Below are positions 1 through 5,961 of a stretch of DNA of 10,621 nt, one piece after another. The stretch comes from CAYJWS01 sp964373925 (GTDB taxonomy: Bacteria; Patescibacteriota; Patescibacteriia; Buchananbacterales; GWA2-38-13). The notes below the pieces were generated by a model. That model did no database searches. It was not told where the DNA came from and was given only the letters and a program-made list of their open reading frames with translations. How positions within the stretch are numbered: position 1 is the first letter of the stretch; every line of letters starts with the position of its first letter. The DNA lies in NCBI GenBank assembly GCA_964373925.1, contig CAYJWS010000040.1, positions 1 through 10,621 on the forward strand, in the 5' to 3' direction. Made by a program: the position numbers and the translations under genes.

Positions 1-150
1 ATTATTGCTTTCGGCTCGGTCTGGGTGTACTCGGATGGTGACCGCCGCGTGCCGTGTCTCTTTGGGGACGGTTCTGGGCGTGAGCTGCTTCTGTACTGGT
101 GCGGCCTTGATTGGCACGACCACTGTCGTTTCTTGTGCGTGCGCAAGTAA
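1..150 (+). CDS. C-terminal end of a probable DGR-diversified (C-type lectin/FGE-like) protein, 5' truncated by the window
   Basis: Frame 1 is open from the first base to TAA at 148-150, giving 49 residues. The segment begins IIAFGSVWVYSDGDRRVPC and ends WHDHCRFLCVRK. In residues 8-43, scaffold residues (W8, V9, G13, RRVP 15-18, L20, G22, G24, L29, L31, W33, G35, DW 37-38, CRF 42-44) alternate with scattered residues (Y, D, C, F, D, S, L, Y, C, L, H, H). Nearly all the scattered ones are encoded by NNC or NNT codons. Only 12 of the first 144 bases are A, while G+C is about 60 percent. This is what adenine-specific mutagenic homing from AAC/AAT template codons leaves behind. The RFLAVRK-like ending is, from memory, common in variable proteins of CPR diversity-generating retroelements, which are usually C-type-lectin-fold binders. 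The start, upstream domains and reverse transcriptase lie outside the window, so function is inference. Confidence 0.72.
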   Translation: MIAFGSVWVYSDGDRRVPCLFGDGSGRELLLYWCGLDWHDHCRFLCVRK

Positions 151-171
151 CTCTTGAGCACTTGAATCCTT

Positions 172-188
172 GAAACTAAAAAAGTTTC
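172..188. other. small hairpin just downstream of the variable-region stop codon
   Basis: GAAACT at 172-177 is perfectly complementary to AGTTTC at 183-188, with a five-A loop. It lies 22 bases after the stop codon of the preceding gene. Known DGRs have an inverted repeat (hairpin or cruciform) a short distance past the variable region that aids target recognition. The position fits, but a 6-bp stem is short, so this assignment is tentative. Confidence 0.3.
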
Positions 189-198
189 TTGAATTCTT

Positions 199-246
199 AA
201 CCCCCTTATAAAACCTAAAAGTTTTAGAAGGGGGTTTTCATTTTTA
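199..246 (+). terminator. rho-independent terminator after the left-edge gene
   Basis: AACCCCCTT (199-207) pairs with AAGGGGGTT (228-236). An inner TAAAAC/GTTTTA stem continues after a single A/G mismatch, around a CTAAAA loop. A T-rich tract (TTTTCATTTTT) follows on the plus strand. The minus strand lacks a comparable U-tract next to the stem, so it ends the plus-strand gene well and the convergent rluD transcript less certainly. Confidence 0.85.
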
Positions 247-291
247 TGGGAGACTTGCAATACCACGCAAGGCCAAAAGATGTCGCTCCAT

Positions 292-1386
292 CTACGATTT
301 GAGCTGCTCTAAAAATTTTTTAAACTCTTTGGGCAAGGGAGATTGGAATTTTTTTATTTTTCCATCCAAGCCCCTAAATTCTAAAATATGCGAATGGAGC
401 ATAATTCTTGGAGCGCTAATAACTTTTATTTTTTTTGAAAACATTTTATGGAATGATTTTTTCGGGCCGTATTCTTTGTCGCCCACTATGGGGTGCCCGA
501 GATGGGAGAGATGCGCGCGGATCTGATGCGTTCTTCCGGTGAGGATTTGAATTTCAAAAACAGAAAAGTTTTTTATCCGCTCGCGCACGCGATAGAGTGT
601 TGTGGCATTCCTATCTTTTGGAAGGAGCTTCTTTTTTTGAGTTTTGGGGTGCGCCACAAATTTTCCTTTTGGGTTTCTGCCGATAGGAAGGTTGATTTTT
701 CCAGATTCATGCCGAGGCGCTCCGTACACGAGCGCGATATATTCCTTGGTAACAGATCTTTTTTTAAATTGTTTTTTGAGATGCTCGTACATTTCTTGCG
801 TTTTGGCCACAGCCATTATTCCGGAGACATCCTTATCTAAGCGGTGCACAATGCCCGCGCGGTACCTTTCCTCTCCAACATTTTCAATTTTAGGATATTT
901 TTTTACAAGCCATGCTACGAGCGTATGGGGCTCTTTTCTTGTTGTTTCGTGTACGAGAAGCCCTGTTGGTTTTTCTAAAACTATAACGTCCGCGTCTTCA
1001 TAGAGAATATGAGGCTCCACCCCACCGTGCTCCTCCATGACCCCCGCCATGAGACCGTCCGAGAACTGATCAGATAATTTAAAATTGTCATTCCCCCGAA
1101 CGCTTTCGGGAGAATCTAGTAAATTAACCATTTTTATTTTTTTTGGATTCCGCATCAAGTGCGGAATGACAGTTTTCGGATGGTCTGAGACAGAGGGGGT
1201 AAAAGTTATCTCATCTCCCATTTTTATAAAATGATGGACAGAAGTATTTTTTCCATTTACGAGCACATTGCCGCCCGATATTTCTTTTTGTATTTTGGAA
1301 CGGGATTTTTTTGGAAATTTTTTTACAAGATATATATCAAGTCGCTCGCCCGAGTTTTCTTCTGATACTATCAAAGAGGGTTGCAT
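292..1386 (-). CDS. rluD: RluD-family 23S rRNA pseudouridine synthase with in-frame repeat insertion
   Basis: A 364-residue protein that isomerises uridine to pseudouridine in large-subunit rRNA. An S4-type RNA-binding domain occupies about residues 12-62 (SGERLDIYL through VLVNGK to GDEITF). The catalytic domain starts near residue 125 (HILYEDADVIVLEKPTGLLVH). It contains the RluA-family motif HRLDKDVSG with catalytic D184, then TGRTHQIRAH (283-292) and GDKEYG (302-307). The linker between the domains is unusually long. Residues 72-101 are encoded by an 86-base palindromic repeat and give the junk-like text TVIPHLMRNP...SPESVRGNDN, so the protein is longer than the roughly 300-325 residues usual for the family. 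The ATG lies 4 bases after the cca stop with no clear Shine-Dalgarno, implying coupled translation. The RluA/RluC/RluD subtype cannot be settled by eye, so the symbol is the best guess. It probably acts in the cytoplasm on ribosome precursors. Confidence 0.9.
   Translation of the reverse strand: MQPSLIVSEENSGERLDIYLVKKFPKKSRSKIQKEISGGNVLVNGKNTSVHHFIKMGDEITFTPSVSDHPKTVIPHLMRNPKKIKMVNLLDSPESVRGNDNFKLSDQFSDGLMAGVMEEHGGVEPHILYEDADVIVLEKPTGLLVHETTRKEPHTLVAWLVKKYPKIENVGEERYRAGIVHRLDKDVSGIMAVAKTQEMYEHLKKQFKKRSVTKEYIALVYGAPRHESGKINLPIGRNPKGKFVAHPKTQKKKLLPKDRNATTLYRVRERIKNFSVFEIQILTGRTHQIRAHLSHLGHPIVGDKEYGPKKSFHKMFSKKIKVISAPRIMLHSHILEFRGLDGKIKKFQSPLPKEFKKFLEQLKS
1086..1171. repeat. family A palindromic repeat, copy 1, in frame inside rluD
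   Basis: The ends are TGTCATTCC (1086-1094) and its complement GGAATGACA (1163-1171). Each half also folds on itself: CCCGAA/TTCGGG on the left and ATTCCGCA/TGCGGAAT on the right. A second copy with the same termini lies at 3087-3168. The host reading frame is kept open through all 86 bases. Its translation (VIPHLMRNP, SVRGND) resembles the text produced by the widespread TCATTCC/GGAATGA-type interspersed repeats seen in many bacteria. Confidence 0.85.
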
Positions 1387-1390
1387 GAGC

Positions 1391-3022
1391 TTATTTCTTA
1401 AATTTTTTAAGGATAAAGTCTTTCATCTCTTGGGGCGTATAAAAGGAGCCCTTGAGCTGTTGTTCGCGGATTGCTAGTTTTATTTTTCCAACCTCTGGAC
1501 CTGGCTTGAGCTTGAGGATCTTCATAATATCATGCCCGTCAAGAAGGGGCTTGGGAAGGACTTTTTTTGCTTTCATCTTTTTTTGAAGCGACAATATCCT
1601 TTTTTTGAGTATTTTATATTTTGTAAAATCGGGCTTTCCCGACTTTGGAATAGTCGCCGAAACATCGGCAAAGCTCTCCATAAGAAGCTCGGCGCCGGGA
1701 AAGTTTTCATTAAAAAAATATTTTTCAATAGTTGTCTCTTTCATATCTTCAATATTGCCATGGGTTAAGATCATATGTTTGGCGATGAGCTCTCGTGTTT
1801 TTTCAACATCAAGCCCTGCGGACGAAAGTTTGAGGCGGCTTGCGATCTCGGAGAAAAGCTTCGCGCTTTTTATATCATGCCCGTTAAAGCGTATCCTGTC
1901 CGTTTTTGTCATAGTATAGGGCTTGCCGAGATCGTGGAAGAGAAGAGCAAACACCAGCTCCGGCGGAATTTTGAAGCTAGGACCCCCCCATGTCCCCCCC
2001 TCATGAGGGGGGGAGAAAGAGGGGGTCTTAGAAAATTCTTTGAAAAATTCCCTAGAATAGAGTTTTCCAAGCGCGAGCAGTGTGTGCTCCCACACATCTC
2101 CCTCGCTGTGAAACTGCTTTGGCTGGGGGCATTTTTTCATTGTGAGAAGCTCGGGCATTAGCACCTTGAGCGCGCTGGTGGCATCCAATATTTTTAGCGA
2201 GGCTATTGGATTGAGAACGAACATTTTTACCATCTCTTTGGCTATAACTTCTCTCGGCACAAGATATTCTCCCGTGTCTTTTTGATTGAGGCGGCTGATT
2301 TTTTGTTTGAGCGCTTTGAGCGTATGAGGTTCAATGTAAAAATTAAGTTGAATGGAAAAACGCAATGCGCGCAAAAGCCGTGAATAATCTTCCTGGAATC
2401 TTTCACTCGGCTTTCCGACCGCGCGGATTTTTTTGGCTTTGAGATCTTTTAGTCCGCCAAAAGGATCGATTAAAAATTTCAAATTCTCCCCCTCACCCGT
2501 CCTCTCCCCAATGGGGAGAGGAGATGAGGAGAGGGGCGTTTTGAATTTCGAATTTATTTTGGATTTTGGATTTTGGATTTCGGATTTTAACTCAAGTGCC
2601 ATTGCATTAATCGTAAAATCCCGCCGAGCCAAGTCATTTTCAATCGATGTCTCGTGGTGGCTTTTGACTGTCACGTCTTTGTACCGTCCGGTTTTATGTG
2701 CTTTTTCTGTACGCGGGAGAGCGATATCAATTTCGTGGACGAGCCTTGAATTTTTTGGTCTGAATTTTAATACGCCAAAAGTTTTTCCAACCAAGCTGAC
2801 CTTGCCCAAACGAGCAAGTTCCCCTTCAAGCTTTTTTATCGGAATATTGCGCACGACAAAATCAAGGTCTTGTGAGTCTTTATTTAACAGCAAGTCGCGC
2901 ACCATTCCCCCTACCAAAAAAAACTCCGCCTTTGGATATTTTTTGGCAAGCACATTAATAAATGCGAGTTCTGGGATTTTGTGCCACGCCGTAATAAATT
3001 GTTGTATTTTTGATGATTTCAT
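1391..3022 (-). CDS. cca: CCA tRNA nucleotidyltransferase with HD domain
   Basis: A 543-residue class II nucleotidyltransferase that adds or repairs the 3' CCA of tRNAs. The head domain has VGGMVRD (37-43) and the metal-binding DLD pair (D52, D54). RRDFTINAMAL (133-143) follows, then DPFGG with LKDLKAKKIRAVG (187-203), and the nucleotide-selecting EDYSRLLRALRF (211-222). An HD domain follows with HSEGDVWEH (305-313), FHDLGKP (362-368) and KHMILTHG. The C-terminal tail has GHDIM and LKPGPEVG (496-512). Two in-frame palindromic repeats lengthen it: about residues 145-183, in the loop before DPFGG, and 332-348, inside the HD domain between H313 and the HD pair. The start is ATG, 7 bases after a -10 box, with no Shine-Dalgarno. 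It is first in an operon with rluD. The tRNA-Ile in this window lacks an encoded CCA and needs this enzyme. Confidence 0.94.
   Translation of the reverse strand: MKSSKIQQFITAWHKIPELAFINVLAKKYPKAEFFLVGGMVRDLLLNKDSQDLDFVVRNIPIKKLEGELARLGKVSLVGKTFGVLKFRPKNSRLVHEIDIALPRTEKAHKTGRYKDVTVKSHHETSIENDLARRDFTINAMALELKSEIQNPKSKINSKFKTPLSSSPLPIGERTGEGENLKFLIDPFGGLKDLKAKKIRAVGKPSERFQEDYSRLLRALRFSIQLNFYIEPHTLKALKQKISRLNQKDTGEYLVPREVIAKEMVKMFVLNPIASLKILDATSALKVLMPELLTMKKCPQPKQFHSEGDVWEHTLLALGKLYSREFFKEFSKTPSFSPPHEGGTWGGPSFKIPPELVFALLFHDLGKPYTMTKTDRIRFNGHDIKSAKLFSEIASRLKLSSAGLDVEKTRELIAKHMILTHGNIEDMKETTIEKYFFNENFPGAELLMESFADVSATIPKSGKPDFTKYKILKKRILSLQKKMKAKKVLPKPLLDGHDIMKILKLKPGPEVGKIKLAIREQQLKGSFYTPQEMKDFILKKFKK
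1981..2030. repeat. family C palindromic repeat inside the HD domain of cca
   Basis: The outer arms are GACCCCC at 1981 and GGGGGTC at 2021-2027. The inner stretch 1993-2014 is a perfect palindrome, with seven C and seven G flanking TCATGA. The right part (TGAGGGGGGGAGAAAGAG then GGGGTCTTAG) closely matches intergenic bases 7346-7374, marking a dispersed family. In cca it encodes residues 332-348 (KTPSFSPPHEGGTWGGP) without breaking the frame. Confidence 0.75.
2472..2590. repeat. family B palindromic repeat, copy 1, in frame inside cca
   Basis: The core is CCTCTCCCC (2501-2509), loop AAT, GGGGAGAGG (2513-2521). Both 9-base arms are identical to those of the valS copy at 8835-8855. C-rich and G-rich partial stems surround the core, and AT-rich flanks contain AATTTCAAATTC on the left and TTTTGAATTTCGAATTT on the right. 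The right flank ends in a tandem heptamer, TTTTGGA three times from 2557 to 2577 plus one imperfect unit. It encodes about residues 145-183 of cca, in an exposed loop. Confidence 0.85.
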
Positions 3023-3029
3023 TGCATGT

Positions 3030-3057
3030 ATTGTAGCATTTTTGAGTTTTTTTCCAA
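3030..3057 (-). promoter_or_regulatory. near-leaderless sigma-70-type promoter of the cca-rluD operon
   Basis: Read on the minus strand: TTGGAA (3052-3057, 4/6 to consensus), a 16-base spacer, and TACAAT (3030-3035, 5/6). Only 7 bases separate the -10 box from the cca ATG, so the transcript should begin at or next to the start codon. The valS promoter has the same TACAAT box and similar geometry. Confidence 0.6.
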
Positions 3058-3086
3058 AGTAATATTGATAGGAGTCATGGGCTTGA

Positions 3087-3168
3087 TGTCATTCCGGCCC
3101 CGGAGCCGGAATCCATGCTAATTCATGAACGAATTCCTGGATTCCCCCGAAACTTCGGGGGAATGACA
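3087..3168. repeat. family A palindromic repeat, copy 2, intergenic
   Basis: TGTCATTCC (3087-3095) and GGAATGACA (3160-3168) close an 82-base element. Inside are two hairpins: ATTCCGGC/GCCGGAAT on the left, and ATTCCCCCGAA/TTCGGGGGAAT around a two-base AC loop on the right. The layout matches the copy inside rluD, although the inner stem sequences differ. The rest of the 3058-3217 gap is AT-rich and I see nothing else in it. Confidence 0.85.
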
Positions 3169-3216
3169 AAAAAACATACAAAATTTATCAAACTCGTAAC
3201 TCCTAATTAAATAATG

Positions 3217-3257
3217 CGAAAAAATAAAAAAGGCGGATAACAATGTTGTCATCCGCC
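3217..3257 (-). terminator. rho-independent terminator of the NHL/dockerin gene
   Basis: On the minus strand GGCGGAT pairs with ATCCGCC (3251-3257 with 3232-3238). The stem continues through one mismatch into ACAA/TTGT with a tiny loop. It is followed by TTTTTTATTTTTTC. It sits 40 bases past the stop codon of the gene it serves. Confidence 0.92.
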
Positions 3258-3297
3258 ATGGGTTTATAAAAGAACGAACGTATCTGTCTATTATTCC

Positions 3298-5061
3298 TTA
3301 GAATGGATACGCGGTGCATCCGAGATCATCGGCCGTCGGATCAAGGCCGCTTTCGTCTGAACCCGGAGGAGCAGGAGGCGGTCCATTAAGGAATAACCAG
3401 TTGAGGAGATGTATTGCATCAGAGATGTTTGTTGTGCCATTGTCGTCAACATCAACGGCATCAACGCAAGAAACAGGGCGTCCCGAGAAAAGGAACAGAA
3501 GGATGGTGACGGCGTCAGAAACGTCGTACGATTCGTCGCCGTTCACTTCGCCTCGCCGAAAGTTTACCAACGGTACCTCCGAAACAGGCTGAACTACGGC
3601 AAACGGCGAGAGGCTTGAGACGCGCCCGATAATTTCGGTCGCGTCGGTATCCACACTTACCGTCACGTCTACCCACTCGGTTCCGTTATAATGCAGAAGT
3701 TTGAGCGCCTGCTGTTCTTCGAGCGTTAGGCCCGTTGGATCATACTTGATTCGCAGCGTAATGGTTCCAACGAATGTGCCGCTGGTGAGTGTGAAGTCAA
3801 GGTATTGGCCGTTGACTAGGAGGTTATCGGGAATCAATGGGTTGTTGGGGGCGCGGACATCTATAGAAATTTCAATGCCCGTATTGACCCCGTCGAAGGT
3901 CACAGAAACTTCATCGCCAAGCGATGCGGTAGCGCCGGCGCCGGCGGGGATTACTAGGCCGGTGCACACCCTGCGCAATCGGTAGTTCCCGCTGTCAGCG
4001 ACGAGAACATCGCCGTTTGCTTGTGATGCCGTGTCGTATGGCCGCTGGAGCTGGCCTTCAAACGCCCATTTGCCGTCGCCGCTGTAGCCACCCGTGCCGT
4101 TGCCGGCAAAGGTTTCTATGCAACAACTAGCATCAACGCGACGGACGGCCGCATTGCCAGAGTCAGCAATCAAAAGGGCGCCATCGGCACTCAACTTAAT
4201 CTTATTTGAATAGGGACCAACAAAATTGACGGTCGCCTGGCTGCCATGGCCGCCGTCGCCGGAGTATCCCACTTCGCCCGTACCAACGTACGTGCTGATG
4301 ATGCCATCGGTCGAAACCTTGCGTACGCGGTTGCCGGCAAGTTCGGCGATGTAGAGGGTGCCGTCGGATGCAACTGCCACGTCGCATGGAACATTCAACT
4401 GTGCTTCTGTTGCCAGTCCGCCATCGCCGCGAGATGTTCCATCTGGCTCAAATGTGCCAGCAATTTGCGTCAGGTTACCTTCCGTGTCTACTTTGCGTAT
4501 GACGCCATGCCCAGAGTCGGCAATATAGAGGTTGCCGGCCGAATCCACATCGATTCCCATTGGGTTGTTCAGCACGACTTCAGTAGCTACGCCATCTGGA
4601 CCATTGTAGCCCCCGCTACTGGCACCGGCATAGGTGGTAATAATACCTGTGGTGGCAGCGATTTTGCGGATCGTGTGATTGTACGTGTCGGCGATAAAGA
4701 TGTTGCCGTTGGAATCCAGTGAGATGTCCATCGGCGTTTGGACCACCGCTGCGGTGGCTGGTCCGCCGTCGCCACTGTAACCGTCGGCGCCGGCGATGCC
4801 GCAAATGGTCGTGATGATACCGTTAGAATTGATGCGGCGAATAGTTTGAGCAGCGGCGTCAACCAGCACATAACTCGCGTCAGCCGGTGACACAGCGACA
4901 GCAACCACCGTATCAAATGTGGCTGCCTCAGCCAGTCCGCCGTCTCCGCCCGAACCTTGCACACCCGTACCAGCGACGGTATCAAGTATACCATCCTGTC
5001 CGAGCGCTAATTGAGCGTATCCCGCGCATAGACCAAGGAAAAGAACAAATCGTATATACAT
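3298..5061 (-). CDS. secreted NHL-repeat beta-propeller protein with C-terminal dockerin-like module
   Basis: 587 residues. Residues 1-21 are a signal peptide (short basic start, hydrophobic core, ALG cleavage site), so export is expected. Residues 22-365 hold about six NHL-type blades. Five end in variants of IADSGN-x-x-(I/V/L)R(K/R)(I/V): FIADTYNHTIRKI (122-134), YIADSGHGVIRKV, YIAELAGNRVRKV, LIADSGNAAVRRV, LVADSGNYRLRRV. The first (about 64-77) is degenerate. YSGDGG turns recur between blades. A beta-sandwich-like module (about 380-490) ends SSLSPFAV. A dockerin-type pair of calcium-loop repeats follows: VNGDESYDVSDA (506-517) and VDDNGTTNISDA (538-549), each before a LLxxLF helix. Such architecture is familiar from Planctomycetota-like genomes. 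Two sampled 60-base lines are 52 and 57 percent G+C, against 32 percent in a sampled valS line. A strong GGAGG and its own terminator also set it apart from neighbours. Acquisition by transfer is inferred. The partner is unknown and no cohesin is visible. Confidence 0.88.
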   Translation of the reverse strand: MYIRFVLFLGLCAGYAQLALGQDGILDTVAGTGVQGSGGDGGLAEAATFDTVVAVAVSPADASYVLVDAAAQTIRRINSNGIITTICGIAGADGYSGDGGPATAAVVQTPMDISLDSNGNIFIADTYNHTIRKIAATTGIITTYAGASSGGYNGPDGVATEVVLNNPMGIDVDSAGNLYIADSGHGVIRKVDTEGNLTQIAGTFEPDGTSRGDGGLATEAQLNVPCDVAVASDGTLYIAELAGNRVRKVSTDGIISTYVGTGEVGYSGDGGHGSQATVNFVGPYSNKIKLSADGALLIADSGNAAVRRVDASCCIETFAGNGTGGYSGDGKWAFEGQLQRPYDTASQANGDVLVADSGNYRLRRVCTGLVIPAGAGATASLGDEVSVTFDGVNTGIEISIDVRAPNNPLIPDNLLVNGQYLDFTLTSGTFVGTITLRIKYDPTGLTLEEQQALKLLHYNGTEWVDVTVSVDTDATEIIGRVSSLSPFAVVQPVSEVPLVNFRRGEVNGDESYDVSDAVTILLFLFSGRPVSCVDAVDVDDNGTTNISDAIHLLNWLFLNGPPPAPPGSDESGLDPTADDLGCTAYPF

Positions 5062-5068
5062 CGTATGT

Positions 5069-5073
5069 CCTCC
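5069..5073 (-). promoter_or_regulatory. strong Shine-Dalgarno (GGAGG) of the NHL/dockerin gene
   Basis: Minus-strand GGAGG lies 7 bases before the ATG at 5061 and fixes this start. A CTCC run five bases upstream could pair with part of it, but the stem is only 4 bp. None of the other full-length genes in the window shows a comparable site. No convincing promoter was found upstream; the best candidate, TTGCTA with 17 bases to TATCCT, is weak. Confidence 0.75.
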
Positions 5074-5160
5074 AAAAAGGAGTTTGTAAATAGCATGGCC
5101 GGAATTGCACGTTGCAGTCCCTCGCCAATTATTAAGGATAGCAAAAAATCATTCTGATAG

Positions 5161-5189
5161 CAAGCGCAAAGTGCCGCTGAGTGCGCTTG
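5161..5189. repeat. 8-bp inverted repeat upstream of the NHL/dockerin gene
   Basis: CAAGCGCA (5161-5168) and TGCGCTTG (5182-5189) are perfect complements around a 13-base loop. There is no adjacent U-tract for minus-strand transcription, so it is not an ordinary terminator. It lies between the hydrolase terminator and the NHL gene, where an operator or a cassette boundary could be. Its role is unknown. Confidence 0.5.
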
Positions 5190-5203
5190 AACAAAATAGG
5201 GAT

Positions 5204-5235
5204 AAAATAAAAAATCGGTTGCGTCAGATGACCGA
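5204..5235 (-). terminator. probable terminator of the hydrolase transcript
   Basis: On the minus strand TCGGT (5231-5235) pairs with ACCGA (5215-5219), with a smaller GTCA/TGAC alternative inside, followed by TTTTTATTTT. The stem is short, so efficiency is uncertain. It lies about 45 bases after the hydrolase stop codon. Confidence 0.5.
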
Positions 5236-5278
5236 ATTTTTAGTGGAGCGCTTAGACTATCCATCACCCTTAAAACTT

Positions 5279-5860
5279 TTAATTTTCTTCAGCAATTTCA
5301 AGCACCGCCTCAAGCGCAGACGGCAATTCTTTTATTCCGTCACTTCCGCTAAAATGTCCCTTGTTGTGTTCGACAACTGTCTTTGCGCTTAGACGATTTT
5401 CAAAGAGTTTTTTATCTCCTACATCAACATCCGGATCGTCATCTGAAAAAATGGCGATTATTTTGTTTGCCCGTCGTTTAATATTTTTATAATCCAACGA
5501 CGTTTCGAGCCATGGTTGCGCGATTTTCTTTTCTTCATCAGTCCGAAGATGAGGCAATGTAAACCATGGCGCGACACAGACTATTCCGCCGATTGGTTTT
5601 TTGATCTGGTCAATGTAGCGCAGTATTGTTTGGCATCCAATGCTGTGTCCGACAAAGTATGTATTTTTATCCGGTTTTCCTACTTCATTTAAAAGATGTG
5701 AAACCCAATCCTTAATTGTTGGATTTTCTGGGTGAGGCATGGCGGGGATTATGACGTCAAAGCCTTTTTGTTCAAGCTCTTTTTTTAACCATGGAAACCA
5801 ACCCTCATCGGTGTAGCCATCCCAGCCGTGAATTATGAAAACTCGTTTTATTTGAGGCAT
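5279..5860 (-). CDS. alpha/beta-hydrolase, RBBP9/YdeN-type serine hydrolase
   Basis: 193 residues, the normal size of this compact family. The N-terminal strand leads into the oxyanion-region motif FIIHGWDG (8-15). The nucleophile elbow FVGHSIG carries S73. The acid is in SDDDPDV (139-145), most likely D142, and the histidine is H169 in NKGHFSG. A short lid-like stretch (about 100-125, PHLRTDEEKKIAQPW) is also typical. The catalytic triad appears complete, so an active esterase/peptidase-like hydrolase is expected in the cytoplasm; the substrate is unknown and there is no signal peptide. The ATG lies only 8 bases beyond the 3' end of tRNA-Ile on the same strand, with no Shine-Dalgarno. The mRNA is therefore probably made from the tRNA promoter and released by tRNA 3' processing. 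Confidence 0.9.
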   Translation of the reverse strand: MPQIKRVFIIHGWDGYTDEGWFPWLKKELEQKGFDVIIPAMPHPENPTIKDWVSHLLNEVGKPDKNTYFVGHSIGCQTILRYIDQIKKPIGGIVCVAPWFTLPHLRTDEEKKIAQPWLETSLDYKNIKRRANKIIAIFSDDDPDVDVGDKKLFENRLSAKTVVEHNKGHFSGSDGIKELPSALEAVLEIAEEN

Positions 5861-5868
5861 ATGTTGAA

Positions 5869-5942
5869 TGGGTGCGGGTGGGATCGAACCACCGACCTTG
5901 CGATTATAAGTCGCATGCTCTAACCAGCTGAGCTACGCACCC
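5869..5942 (-). tRNA. tRNA-Ile (anticodon UAU)
   Basis: A 74-base cloverleaf. The acceptor GGGTGCG/CGCACCC pairs perfectly, with discriminator A. The D arm is GCTC-AGCTGGTTA-GAGC. The anticodon arm is TGCGA-CTTATAA-TCGCA, giving anticodon UAU after U33. The variable loop is AGGTC and the T arm is GGTGG-TTCGATC-CCACC. UAU pairs with AUA and so predicts isoleucine. Most bacteria instead read AUA with a CAU tRNA whose C34 is converted to lysidine by TilS, so this anticodon is uncommon. The 3' CCA is not encoded (TTCAACAT follows), so the Cca protein in this window is needed for maturation. The gene sits between the DHH gene and the hydrolase, all on the minus strand. Confidence 0.96.
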
Positions 5943-5961
5943 ATAGAATATTTTATAATGA

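Noticed and set aside
254..271. CTTGC/GCAAG hairpin between the terminator and rluD
   Set aside because: A 5-bp stem without a U-tract in either direction; too weak to assign a function.
292..3022. rluD and cca as pseudogenes because of inserted repeats
   Set aside because: Frames are uninterrupted and all catalytic motifs are present, so functional proteins are more likely.
2433..3062. 209-codon plus-strand reading frame
   Set aside because: Antisense to cca, which is unmistakable; it is kept open partly by the palindromic repeat.
4246..4722. 158-codon plus-strand reading frame
   Set aside because: It lies wholly antisense to the NHL/dockerin gene, has no family features, and arises from that gene's GC-rich codon pattern.
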